64,000 nt of DNA. Source: Porphyromonadaceae bacterium UBA7555 (lineage in GTDB: Bacteria > Bacteroidota > Bacteroidia > Bacteroidales > Muribaculaceae). This document shows, in pieces, positions 28,801-36,021 of the stretch. The position numbers were made by a program, and so were the translations under genes. Under the pieces are notes generated by a model, which was given only the letters and a program-made list of their open reading frames with translations, was not told where the DNA came from and did no database searches. Every line of letters starts with the position of its first letter. The stretch's first letter is position 1. Location: positions 37,042 to 101,041 of the forward strand of contig DLLT01000049.1 of the NCBI GenBank assembly GCA_002478045.1, in the 5' to 3' direction.

Positions 28801-28957
28801 GTCCGCTGGTTCCGGGCAGATAGTTGCGCAGCACGGCTGCGGCAGCGGCATTGGCATCCTTGCCAAGTTCGGCCGCTACGGAGTTATCGGCGCCCCATAT
28901 TGAGGCAGAAGCCACTATCGCTGTGACTATTAATCGATTTATCATTGCTTTAGACAT
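25895..28957 (-). CDS. Secreted N-acetylmuramoyl-L-alanine amidase-like protein with golvesin insert
   Basis: About 1020 residues; ATG codons at 28975, 28957 and 28945 all precede the signal peptide (MINRLIVTAIVASASIWGA) and I favour 28957. The amidase_3-like catalytic domain is split. Its first half carries SHGWYFE (H171) and TVEDLYTQS (E194); its second half carries LSFAWHSDAGTT (H474) and VPGMLLELLSHQN (E559). Between them, about 230-385, sits a golvesin-C/xanthan-lyase-like beta domain (VVYGNAWSVAQTPGFGYV). Fn3-like and additional beta domains follow to the end. Zinc amidases cut the MurNAc-L-Ala bond, so it would strip stem peptides before NamZ. Often annotated only as xanthan lyase. Confidence 0.82.
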   Translation of the reverse strand: MSKAMINRLIVTAIVASASIWGADNSVAAELGKDANAAAAAVLRNYLPGTSGLGPIKVDRVDADDAARVLRVDCNENSAYIPLRAENLASIKAEVRAAMGKKYDGYRVEMYVVDRDRSGKEVARTNMDNLILFAPKRVIGPTEKTPFVRDLDADAAPRGLQNRNIALWQSHGWYFEPKLNRWEWQRARIFQTVEDLYTQSYVMPYLMPMLRNAGAYVMSPRERDVNTTEIIVDNDGGNASGSVVYGNAWSVAQTPGFGYVKSELHNGDNPFRDGTALKAATVDRASDASEVRWMANISQRGTYAVYVSYVSDDASATDATYTVNTAGGARRFTVNQSMGGGTWIYLGHFDLAAGHQAVVTLSNLSAKAGSTISADAIKIGGGMGNVARKVIEPLDSIDYDYVASGYPRFTEGARYWLQWAGAPDSVYTPSGNVNDYTDDYRCRGLWVNWLAGGSSMLPDREGLRIPVDLSFAWHSDAGTTLNDSIIGTLGIYCTDGRERGTDYANGTSRYASRDFTDLVMTNITNDIRRTFEPNWTRRGMWDQSYYEARVPEVPGMLLELLSHQNFADMKYGLDPEFRFVVSRAVYKGMLQFLASRDGYDYVVQPLPVHDIAVTPAGKDGHYALTWTATIDTLEATATPTYYNIEERIGDGAFVKIARVTKPHYDIIVKDDDIHSYRVIAGNDGGVSFPSMVVALCHRPEAPRVEIVNGFTRVSAPDWFDSGDIAGFYDERDPGVPYMQDISYIGRTFEFRRNIPWMDDDAAGFGASRANYEDKVLAGNTYDYIYTHGKAVREAGYGFTSSSASAFASRPASKDDARIVDLILGKQKEIAKGRGVHGTRYKTFDTALQNKIEAMTKAGTSFFVSGSFVATDLWDNPFSSKETAEKDQRFATEVLGYHWRVGQATVEGSAYQVQTRFDQLNADATYLFHATLNSESYAAESPDSFYAPDAKKGCTFLRYSENNLVAGTAFDNGAYRTVVIGFPFETISDAEARTALMNRVLRFFEPVTKTAATPAKKTKKR

Positions 28958-28999
28958 TTCGGCGGAAAGCGCCATGGCTTCCCATAGGGTTTATACCTA

Positions 29000-29007
29000 C
29001 AAAGATA
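29000..29007 (-). promoter_or_regulatory. -7 promoter box for the amidase gene
   Basis: Reads TATCTTTG on the minus strand. The start would lie about 38 bases upstream of the chosen ATG at 28957. Confidence 0.6.
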
Positions 29008-29260
29008 CAGACTTTTTTTGGCTAAAGACACATATCACCATTTAAAAATATATATATTCAACGAATTTTAATTATCAAATACATTTTTTCACATATAACA
29101 CACTCTTTTCTTTCCTCCCTAAGTGTCTCTTTCAATCATCCATCTACATTTAACAACGACATAATAACAGCTTCCTATACCTATACGACAAAATTCAAGG
29201 AGATCAATCACGATAATTTAGCAATCGCAAATATACATTCCATAATTCAAATAAAATTCG

Positions 29261-29268
29261 TACCTTTG
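29261..29268 (+). promoter_or_regulatory. -7 promoter box for wecC
   Basis: TACCTTTG matches TAnnTTTG and is followed by GCA. The predicted leader is about 120 bases. Confidence 0.6.
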
Positions 29269-29301
29269 CAGCGCCGAATCACGAACTCACAAAACCGACG
29301 T

Positions 29302-29346
29302 TATGGCGGGGCATAACCTATGGTAAACACCGCCTTTAGCGCCATA
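29302..29346 (+). promoter_or_regulatory. Possible leader hairpin of the wecC transcript
   Basis: TATGGCG (29302-29308) pairs with CGCCATA (29340-29346). Inside it, CATA/TATG around ACC can form a small stem. It matches no riboswitch I know. Confidence 0.3.
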
Positions 29347-29391
29347 TCACAAAATACCGACAACAATAACAAAACATAACCATATTGCTAT

Positions 29392-30597
29392 ATGAAAGCC
29401 TGCTTCATGGGATTGGGCTATATCGGACTGCCCACCGCAATTATTGCCGCCAAACACGGCGTTCACGTCATCGGCGTGGATATTAATGCCGACGTTGTCG
29501 CACAAACCAACGCCGGACACCTTCACATTATCGAACCCGGACTGGGCGACCTGCTGCGCGAAGTAGTCGCCAACGGAAGTCTCCATGCACAGACCGCACC
29601 CGAGACTGCCGATGCATTCTTCATTGTAGTGCCTACGCCCTTCAAAGGCGACCACCAACCGGATGTAAGCTACGTTGAGGCCGCCACTCGCGCCGTCATC
29701 CCCTGTCTCAAGGAGGGCGACCTCTTTGTCATCGAATCCACCTCGCCCGTAGGCACCACCGAGGCTATGGCCGAAATCATATTCGCCGAGCGGCCCGAGC
29801 TCAAGGGCAAAATCTACATTGCATACTGCCCCGAACGCGTCCTGCCCGGAAACGTAATCTACGAGCTGGTACATAACGATCGCGTCATCGGAGGTCTTGA
29901 CGAAGCATCGACCAAGAAAGCCCAAGCATTCTATGCACAGTTTGTCCAAGGGACTCTGCACCCCACCAACGCCCGCACCGCCGAGATGTGCAAACTCACC
30001 GAAAACTCGTCGCGCGACGTGCAGATAGCCTTCGCCAACGAATTGTCACTGATATGCGACCGAGCAGGCATCAACGTTTGGGAACTCATCGCCCTGGCAA
30101 ACAAACATCCGCGCGTCAACATCCTGCAACCGGGCTGCGGCGTTGGCGGACACTGCATCGCCGTCGACCCCTATTTCCTCACCGCTGCATTCCCCGAGGA
30201 AGCGCAAATTATAGCTAAGGCTCGCGCCGTCAACAACCATAAAGCCGACTGGTGCGCGCTCAAGACCATCAACGCCATACTACGCTTCATCAACGAGCAC
30301 CATCGCCGTCCCGTAGTGGCCATGATGGGTGTAGCCTTCAAGCCCGATATTGACGACTTGCGCGAAAGCCCGGCACGTCATATCATCGATGCCGTAGTCG
30401 CCGATAAACCCGATGCCGAAATCCTGGTAGTGGAGCCCAACGTGCCCTCGCATCCCATATACAAGCTCACCAACTACCGCGAAGCATATGACCGTGCCGA
30501 CATAGTCGCATTCCTCACCGCCCATACGCCATTCAAAGGTCTGCCTTGGCGCGACGATAAAGTCATACTTGATTTCTGCGGCATCTTCAAAAAATAA
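29392..30597 (+). CDS. wecC: UDP-N-acetyl-D-mannosamine dehydrogenase
   Basis: 401 residues. The N-terminal Rossmann fold begins MKACFMGLGYIGLPTAIIAA (NAD motif GxGYxG), and the catalytic cysteine is C255 in GCGVGGHCIAVDP. The central helical and C-terminal UDP-binding domains complete the UDP-glucose/GDP-mannose dehydrogenase family. The enzyme makes UDP-ManNAcA from UDP-ManNAc with two NAD+. A wecG-type transferase and wecB follow, which fixes the ManNAc series over UDP-glucose. Confidence 0.9.
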   Translation: MKACFMGLGYIGLPTAIIAAKHGVHVIGVDINADVVAQTNAGHLHIIEPGLGDLLREVVANGSLHAQTAPETADAFFIVVPTPFKGDHQPDVSYVEAATRAVIPCLKEGDLFVIESTSPVGTTEAMAEIIFAERPELKGKIYIAYCPERVLPGNVIYELVHNDRVIGGLDEASTKKAQAFYAQFVQGTLHPTNARTAEMCKLTENSSRDVQIAFANELSLICDRAGINVWELIALANKHPRVNILQPGCGVGGHCIAVDPYFLTAAFPEEAQIIAKARAVNNHKADWCALKTINAILRFINEHHRRPVVAMMGVAFKPDIDDLRESPARHIIDAVVADKPDAEILVVEPNVPSHPIYKLTNYREAYDRADIVAFLTAHTPFKGLPWRDDKVILDFCGIFKK

Positions 30598-30605
30598 CAG
30601 CACCT

Positions 30606-31361
30606 ATGTCTCAGACACAAGGCAACGACAGCGCACGCGCGGCCGCCGGCAATAGCGCCGACGACCGCGTTGACCTGCGCGGCGTCAAGGTTCACGCCTT
30701 TGACTCGGCCGACAGCCTTATGGATTATGCCGATACGCACCCCGGCATACTCGTGGCCGTCAACGCCGAAAAGATTATGAACGCAAACGACGTCACCCTG
30801 CCTATAATCAACAACAACATAGCATATTGCGATGGCTCGGGCGCGGTACTTGCAGCCCGGCAGAAAGGTGCAAAAAACGCCGTCAAAATCGCCGGATGCG
30901 AGTTGTGGCTGAATATCATCGACAGGCATCACGCCGATCGCACATTCTACATCGTCGGAGCCACTCCGGAAGTGCACGCCAAAACCATAGAAGGCCTGCT
31001 GAAACGCTATCCCGACATCCGCATCGTCGGACACCGCGACGGATATATCCGAGACGATGCACAACGCCAAGCACTCATCGACGATGTAGCCGAGAAACGT
31101 CCTGATATAGTCTTTGTCGCTATGGGCTCACCAAAGCAGGAAATACTTATGTCCGATATGCAGCGCCGCCATCCCAATGCCATATATCAAGGCCTGGGCG
31201 GCAGCTTCGATGTCTTCACAGGCACAGTGGCACGCGCCCCGCGCTGGTGGATAGACCACAATCTCGAATTTGCATACCGCCTTATACGCCAGCCGCGGCG
31301 CATCACCCGCAACTTCAAATTCATCCGCTACGCCTGGTGGCTGCTTTGGCACAAATTCTGA
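30606..31361 (+). CDS. wecG: WecG/TagA/CpsF-family glycosyltransferase (GT26)
   Basis: 251 residues with GT26 signatures: ILVAVNAEKIMNAND (family VNAEKI/VNPxxI block), CDGSGAVLAARQKG (DGxG), FYIVGATPEVHAK, DIVFVAMGSPKQEILM and GLGGSFDVFTGTVARAPRWW. GT26 enzymes transfer ManNAcA or ManNAc from UDP to lipid-linked GlcNAc. The donor would be made by wecC upstream. It starts 8 bases past the wecC stop. The first 25 residues are low-complexity and may be a non-conserved extension. Confidence 0.87.
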   Translation: MSQTQGNDSARAAAGNSADDRVDLRGVKVHAFDSADSLMDYADTHPGILVAVNAEKIMNANDVTLPIINNNIAYCDGSGAVLAARQKGAKNAVKIAGCELWLNIIDRHHADRTFYIVGATPEVHAKTIEGLLKRYPDIRIVGHRDGYIRDDAQRQALIDDVAEKRPDIVFVAMGSPKQEILMSDMQRRHPNAIYQGLGGSFDVFTGTVARAPRWWIDHNLEFAYRLIRQPRRITRNFKFIRYAWWLLWHKF

Positions 31362-31507
31362 CAGCCGAAGAACCGGACTGCTCCGGCACTCAAGTCTGAC
31401 AGCCAAGCAACAACAGCCAAGCCACACCCCCTTACCATCACAACACGTCCGACACGTACAACAGCCACGATCTGACACGGAACAAGACAATACATATTCC
31501 AGCCGAT

Positions 31508-32674
31508 ATGAAAAAGAAAATAATGCCTGTCTTCGGCACACGTCCCGAAGCCATCAAGATGGCCCCTCTGGTCAAAGCACTCGAGGCCGCCTCGGACCGC
31601 TACGACACCGTGGTCACCGTCACCGGCCAGCACCGGCAGATGCTCGACCAGGTCCTCGGCCTCTTTGAAATCGTGCCGCAACACGACCTTGACATCATGC
31701 GGCCCGGTCAGGATCTCTTCGATGTCACCATACGTATTCTCGAGGGTATGCGTAAGGTTTTGGCCGACGAGAAGCCCGACTTGGTACTGGTGCACGGCGA
31801 TACAGCCACCTCCACAGCTGCCGCCCTCGCCGCATTCTACTGCCGCATACCGGTGGGACACGTTGAAGCCGGACTGCGCACCGGAGACATTTACGCCCCC
31901 TGGCCCGAAGAAATGAACAGACGCCTCACCGGCCGTCTGGCCACCATGCACTTCGCCCCCACCGAAGCGGCCCGTCTCAATCTGCTGCGCGAAAACGTCG
32001 ATCCATCGGCCATCACCGTCACGGGCAATACAGTCATTGACGCTTTGAATATTGTAGTCTCCAAGCTCAAAGGCAACGCCGAGTTGCGAACCTCCACCGC
32101 CGCATTGCTCAAAGAACGCGGATACGACACCACCCGTCTCGACGATGGGACACGACGCCTGGTGCTCATCACCGGACACCGACGCGAAAACTTCGGCGAC
32201 GGCTTCCTCGACATCTGCCACGCCATACGCGAACTTGCAGTAAAATATCCCGACGTTGATTTCGTATATCCCATGCACCTCAACCCCAACGTTCGTCGGC
32301 CTATCGCACAAGTATTTCCCAAGGAAGATTCGCCGGCCAACGTCTTCTTCATCGAGCCTTTGGACTATCTGCCTTTCGTGTATATGATGACTCGCAGTCA
32401 TATCATACTCACAGACAGCGGCGGCATACAAGAGGAAGCTCCGTCACTGGGCAAGCCGGTACTGGTAATGCGTACCGTCACCGAGCGTCCCGAAGCGCTT
32501 GAAGCCGGCACAATACGTCTGGTAGGTACCGACCGAGCCAAAATCGTCAGCACCGCTTCGCTGTACCTCGATGATGACAACGAATACCGACGCCACGCGT
32601 CCATAGCCAATCCCTACGGAGACGGCAAAGCCTGCAGCCGCATCATCGAATACATTGACAGCCACCTCCGATAA
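31508..32674 (+). CDS. wecB: UDP-N-acetylglucosamine 2-epimerase
   Basis: 388 residues opening KKKIMPVFGTRPEAIKMAPL, the defining WecB motif. Further family blocks are VTGQHRQMLDQVL, VLVHGDTATSTAAALAAFYC, GHVEAGLRTGDIYAPWPEEM, ITGHRRENFGDG, and LTDSGGIQEEAPSLGKPVLV. It interconverts UDP-GlcNAc and UDP-ManNAc, the substrate of wecC. The gap to the wecG-like gene is 146 bases. Together the three genes suffice to make and transfer ManNAcA. Confidence 0.95.
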   Translation: MKKKIMPVFGTRPEAIKMAPLVKALEAASDRYDTVVTVTGQHRQMLDQVLGLFEIVPQHDLDIMRPGQDLFDVTIRILEGMRKVLADEKPDLVLVHGDTATSTAAALAAFYCRIPVGHVEAGLRTGDIYAPWPEEMNRRLTGRLATMHFAPTEAARLNLLRENVDPSAITVTGNTVIDALNIVVSKLKGNAELRTSTAALLKERGYDTTRLDDGTRRLVLITGHRRENFGDGFLDICHAIRELAVKYPDVDFVYPMHLNPNVRRPIAQVFPKEDSPANVFFIEPLDYLPFVYMMTRSHIILTDSGGIQEEAPSLGKPVLVMRTVTERPEALEAGTIRLVGTDRAKIVSTASLYLDDDNEYRRHASIANPYGDGKACSRIIEYIDSHLR

Positions 32675-32790
32675 AAATCCTCCGAAGACACTCTCGGCTG
32701 AATTCCGGCAGCTAAAGCACCTACGGCCTTAAGGTCACCAATGGCCTAAAAGGCCCGACACAGCCAAGAATAATATTATCCCGACAATAA

Positions 32791-33768
32791 ATGGTCCACA
32801 TCCGTGACATCCACGACGAGCGCATACAAATGTTTGCGCACATGACCGAGACGCAATTGCGTAACGGTCAAGGGGGTGACGGAAACGGACTATTCATAGT
32901 CGAAAGCCCCAAGGTTATAGCCGTAGCCCTGGCCCACGGCTACCGACCCGAAGCATTGCTGTGCGAGCAACGACACATCCACGGCGATGCCGCCGAGATC
33001 ATTGCCGCCCTACCCCGGGACACTCCCGTGTATACCGGCGACCGCGACACCCTGGCCGCCCTGACAGGCTACACTCTGACACGCGGGGTGCTGTGCGCCA
33101 TGCGCCGTCCCACACCTCGCAGCGATACCGAAGTATGTCGCGGCGCACGACGAGTCGCCGTCATCGACGGCGTCTGCGACACCACCAATACCGGAGCAAT
33201 ATTCCGCAGCGCCGCCGCCTTGGGTATGGATGCCGTACTGCTCACCCCCGGGTCGTGCGATCCCTTCAACCGTCGATGCGTACGCGTGTCTATGGGAGGC
33301 GTTTTCCTTGTGCCCTGGGCCTACATCCAAGGCAACGATACTATCGCGCGACTGCATCAACTCGGACTGGAGACGGCCGCACTCGCACTTCGCGGTGACG
33401 ACACAACTCTTGACGACCCGCGACTGGCTCAGCGACAACGTCTGGCTCTCATTGTAGGCACCGAAGGCGAAGGTCTCGACCCCAAAGTCATAGACGCCGC
33501 CGATTTCACCGTGCGCATACCCATGCACCGCGGCGCCGATTCGCTCAACGTTGCCGCTGCCGCCGCCATTGCATTCTGGCAATTGCGCAACCCGGAAGGG
33601 CCTGTAAATGACAGCTACGACATTCCCGGCAGCAGCTCAGGCAGGAATTTCAACAGCGCATCAGACTACGGCTCAGGCAGCATCTCAGACAACAACACGA
33701 CAGTCGACATAGCATCCTTACACAACAAGTCCGGCCACGACACAGCCCACAATTCGACCGACTTATGA
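32791..33768 (+). CDS. TrmH/SpoU-family RNA 2'-O-methyltransferase with extended tail
   Basis: 325 residues. A substrate-binding N-domain (about 1-100) is followed by the knotted SPOUT domain: VIDGVCDTTNTGAIFRSAAA (motif 1), LALIVGTEGEGLD (motif 2) and IPMHRGADSLNVAAAAAIAF (motif 3). These motifs indicate AdoMet-dependent 2'-O-methylation of tRNA or rRNA; the exact nucleotide is unknown. After FWQLRNPE the family normally ends, but here about 56 Ser/Asn/Asp-rich residues follow, reaching into the next gene (4-base ATGA overlap). The tail looks like late read-through of former spacer. Confidence 0.88.
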   Translation: MVHIRDIHDERIQMFAHMTETQLRNGQGGDGNGLFIVESPKVIAVALAHGYRPEALLCEQRHIHGDAAEIIAALPRDTPVYTGDRDTLAALTGYTLTRGVLCAMRRPTPRSDTEVCRGARRVAVIDGVCDTTNTGAIFRSAAALGMDAVLLTPGSCDPFNRRCVRVSMGGVFLVPWAYIQGNDTIARLHQLGLETAALALRGDDTTLDDPRLAQRQRLALIVGTEGEGLDPKVIDAADFTVRIPMHRGADSLNVAAAAAIAFWQLRNPEGPVNDSYDIPGSSSGRNFNSASDYGSGSISDNNTTVDIASLHNKSGHDTAHNSTDL

Positions 33769-34766
33769 ATCGCCGATACATTATCGCCCTATGTGCGGCC
33801 GGCATCGTTGCCGTCATCGCCGCCATCGCCGCCATGGTGTGCGGATCGGTGCATATCCCGGCCTCAGAAGTACTTTCCATACTCACGGGCCACACTCCGG
33901 ACAAGGAAACATGGGGCAACATCATCCTTAATATGCGACTGCCGGCCGTGGTCACGGCCACACTCGCCGGAATTTCCTTGGCCGTATCCGGCCTGCTGAT
34001 GCAGACCATATTCGCCAATCCTCTGGCCGGGCCCTCCATTATGGGCGTCAGTTCGGGCGCAAGTCTCGGCGTAGCCATCATCGTATTGGTATGCGGCGCC
34101 GGCATAGGCGCCGAAATCACAGGTGCAATACTCGGAGCTATGGCCGTAGTCGCCCTTCTCGTGGCCTTGGCCGGAATACTACGCAGCGGAGTAATGCTTC
34201 TTATTGTAGGCATTCTGCTCAGCTACCTATCCTCATCAGCCATTACACTGCTCAATTACGCCGCCACCGAGCAGAGCGTACACGCCTACGTACTGTGGGG
34301 TATGGGCACCTTCTCGGACACCTCGTGGGCCAATATGACCGTGCCGGCCGTAATCACCATCATCGGTATGTGTGCCGCCGTATTCATGGCCAAAGGCCTC
34401 AACGCCATGCTCATGGGCGAGAATTATGCCACAAATATGGGCGTACGCGTCCGGGCTTTACGAGCTTTGGCTCTGCTCACTGCCGGAACCCTCACCGCCG
34501 TCACCACCGCCTACTGCGGTCCTATAGCCTTCATAGGCCTGGCAGTGCCGCATATTGCACGCCTCGCCTTAGGCTCTACCAACCACCACCGACTGATGCC
34601 ATTGACTATGGCCTGCGGTGCCGCCACGGCATTGCTGACGTTGTGGCTGTGTACACTGCCTTCACGCTGGGGAGCCGTACCCGTCAACGCCATCACCCCC
34701 GTAATCGGCGTCCCCATCATCATTTACATCATCCTCAACCGCCGCCGCATTGCCTACTTCAACTGA
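33765..34766 (+). CDS. FecCD/BtuC-type ABC transporter permease
   Basis: 333 residues with about nine to ten membrane segments. Family blocks include RLPAVVTATLAGISLAVSGL, MQTIFANPLAGPSIMGVSSG, YVLWGMGTFSDTSW and CGPIAFIGLAVPHIARLALG. Such permeases import ferric siderophores, haem or cobalamin from the periplasm with a binding protein, which is not encoded nearby. It overlaps the methyltransferase by 4 bases and the ATPase by 17 bases. Confidence 0.93.
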   Translation: MNRRYIIALCAAGIVAVIAAIAAMVCGSVHIPASEVLSILTGHTPDKETWGNIILNMRLPAVVTATLAGISLAVSGLLMQTIFANPLAGPSIMGVSSGASLGVAIIVLVCGAGIGAEITGAILGAMAVVALLVALAGILRSGVMLLIVGILLSYLSSSAITLLNYAATEQSVHAYVLWGMGTFSDTSWANMTVPAVITIIGMCAAVFMAKGLNAMLMGENYATNMGVRVRALRALALLTAGTLTAVTTAYCGPIAFIGLAVPHIARLALGSTNHHRLMPLTMACGAATALLTLWLCTLPSRWGAVPVNAITPVIGVPIIIYIILNRRRIAYFN

Positions 34767-35640
34767 CATACAAGACACCTACGCTCGCACCACGGACAGC
34801 CACACCGACTTCACCGAACGTCGGGACGCTATCCGAGACACCGTTCAGGACGGTATTCGTAATGACGGACTGGCCACCGACAGGCTCACTGCCGGATACG
34901 TACACGGACATCGCCGCATCCCCATAGTCACGAATGCCACATTTGCGATACCACCTGCGCACTTCAGCGTCATGGTAGGACGCAACGGCAGCGGCAAGTC
35001 CACACTGCTACGCACCCTTGCAGGCATCCAAGCGCCACTGGACGGACACGTACGCATCCATGGCTGCGATGTGCGCGGCTTGGGAGCACGCCGCCTGGCT
35101 CGCCTCATCGCCATGGTATTTCCCACCGCCGTCGGCACGGGCGCCGGCGCCCTCACCGTTTCCGAAACCACCGCCCTCGGGCGACATCCATATACCGGAA
35201 TTACCGGACACCTGAGCGACGACGACCGGCGCATCATACACGAAGCTATCGAGGCCGTAGGCCTGTCCCATAAAGCCGATACAACACTGGCCGCGCTCAG
35301 CGACGGACTGCGGCAGAAAGCTATGATTGCCCGTGCCTTGACACAGCAGACACCCGTAATAATTATGGACGAGCCCACGGCATTTTTGGACGTACCCTCA
35401 CGCCATTCTCTCATGAAATTGGTGGCCGAATTGGCACACCGACACGGACGCACGGTGCTGCTGTCTACTCACGACATAGCCCCGGCCATGGAAGCCGGCG
35501 CCGACAGCGTCATCATCGTCGAAGACGGACACGCCTTGATGTACAGCGCCGACAAAGCCGATGAGTCACTGGTTGCGCTATATGCCGGTGACAGCATCAC
35601 CTACGACCCGGATGCTTATGACTTCAGACCCATCAAATGA
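34750..35640 (+). CDS. FecE/BtuD-type ABC transporter ATPase
   Basis: 296 residues. Walker A is GRNGSGKST (77-85), the signature is LSDGLRQK in place of LSGGQ, and Walker B is VIIMDEPTAFLD, followed by the H-loop STHD. The only reasonable upstream start is a TTG at 34750, inside the permease end, which gives an N-terminal extension of about 40 Thr/Asp/Arg-rich residues before the conserved core (LATDRLTAGYVHG). It energises the preceding permease. No binding protein or TonB receptor gene is adjacent, so substrate cannot be set. Confidence 0.9.
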   Translation: MPTSTDIQDTYARTTDSHTDFTERRDAIRDTVQDGIRNDGLATDRLTAGYVHGHRRIPIVTNATFAIPPAHFSVMVGRNGSGKSTLLRTLAGIQAPLDGHVRIHGCDVRGLGARRLARLIAMVFPTAVGTGAGALTVSETTALGRHPYTGITGHLSDDDRRIIHEAIEAVGLSHKADTTLAALSDGLRQKAMIARALTQQTPVIIMDEPTAFLDVPSRHSLMKLVAELAHRHGRTVLLSTHDIAPAMEAGADSVIIVEDGHALMYSADKADESLVALYAGDSITYDPDAYDFRPIK

Positions 35641-35781
35641 CCGGACGCATACATATAAGCCTCCATACTATCCAAATCAACGCTTTATACTCATTACCAT
35701 CCCAACTCTGCGACTCAACTTATCTTACTACACTATATACGACATATTCCGATAGATATATTCACACGCGCAAAAGCACCG

Positions 35782-35810
35782 CCACATTCGTTAAAACAAC
35801 TAAAATGTGG
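35782..35810. promoter_or_regulatory. Inverted repeat, possible operator
   Basis: CCACATT (35782-35788) and AATGTGG (35804-35810) lie about 75 bases upstream of the -7 box of the efflux operon. Placement suits an activator site, but no regulator gene is nearby. Confidence 0.3.
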
Positions 35811-35885
35811 TAAAATGCTCCAATTTAGGGGCATTATTGGTCAATATTTTCATAAAACGACTAATGCCTATAGCCCAAATCTTCG

Positions 35886-35893
35886 TAACTTTG
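35886..35893 (+). promoter_or_regulatory. -7 promoter box of the efflux operon
   Basis: TAACTTTG matches TAnnTTTG and is followed by GC as in many Bacteroidetes promoters. Confidence 0.6.
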
Positions 35894-36021
35894 CGCTATG
35901 GTTTGCCGGATTCTATCGAGTCGGCCGTTTTTGTTGTGCGCGAAAACTTTACATCCGAACGATGGAACGATGCTGCGGCAGCCGCACAATAGCAGATAAC
36001 ACAAAAACTCACATTATAAAA

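Larger units (their letters stand above)
28958..29391. other. Divergent intergenic region, AT-rich
   Basis: No gene is supported here. It holds a minus-strand -7 box for the amidase gene (29000-29007), a plus-strand -7 box for wecC (29261-29268), and a 120-base wecC leader with a possible hairpin. Confidence 0.7.
35641..36021 (+). other. Spacer and probable promoter region of the efflux operon
   Basis: No gene is supported. It holds a 7-bp inverted repeat CCACATT/AATGTGG (35782-35810), a -7 box TAACTTTG (35886-35893) and a leader of about 125 bases before the adaptor start. Confidence 0.65.

Noticed and set aside
31328..32431. A 367-codon minus-strand open frame
   Set aside because: It is antisense to wecB, which carries all family motifs.
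35807..35992. A 61-codon open frame before the efflux operon
   Set aside because: It crosses the promoter box, has no family features and overlaps the leader.
35815..36021. Upstream extension of the efflux adaptor
   Set aside because: It spans the -7 box and a signal peptide with lipobox starts at 36022.
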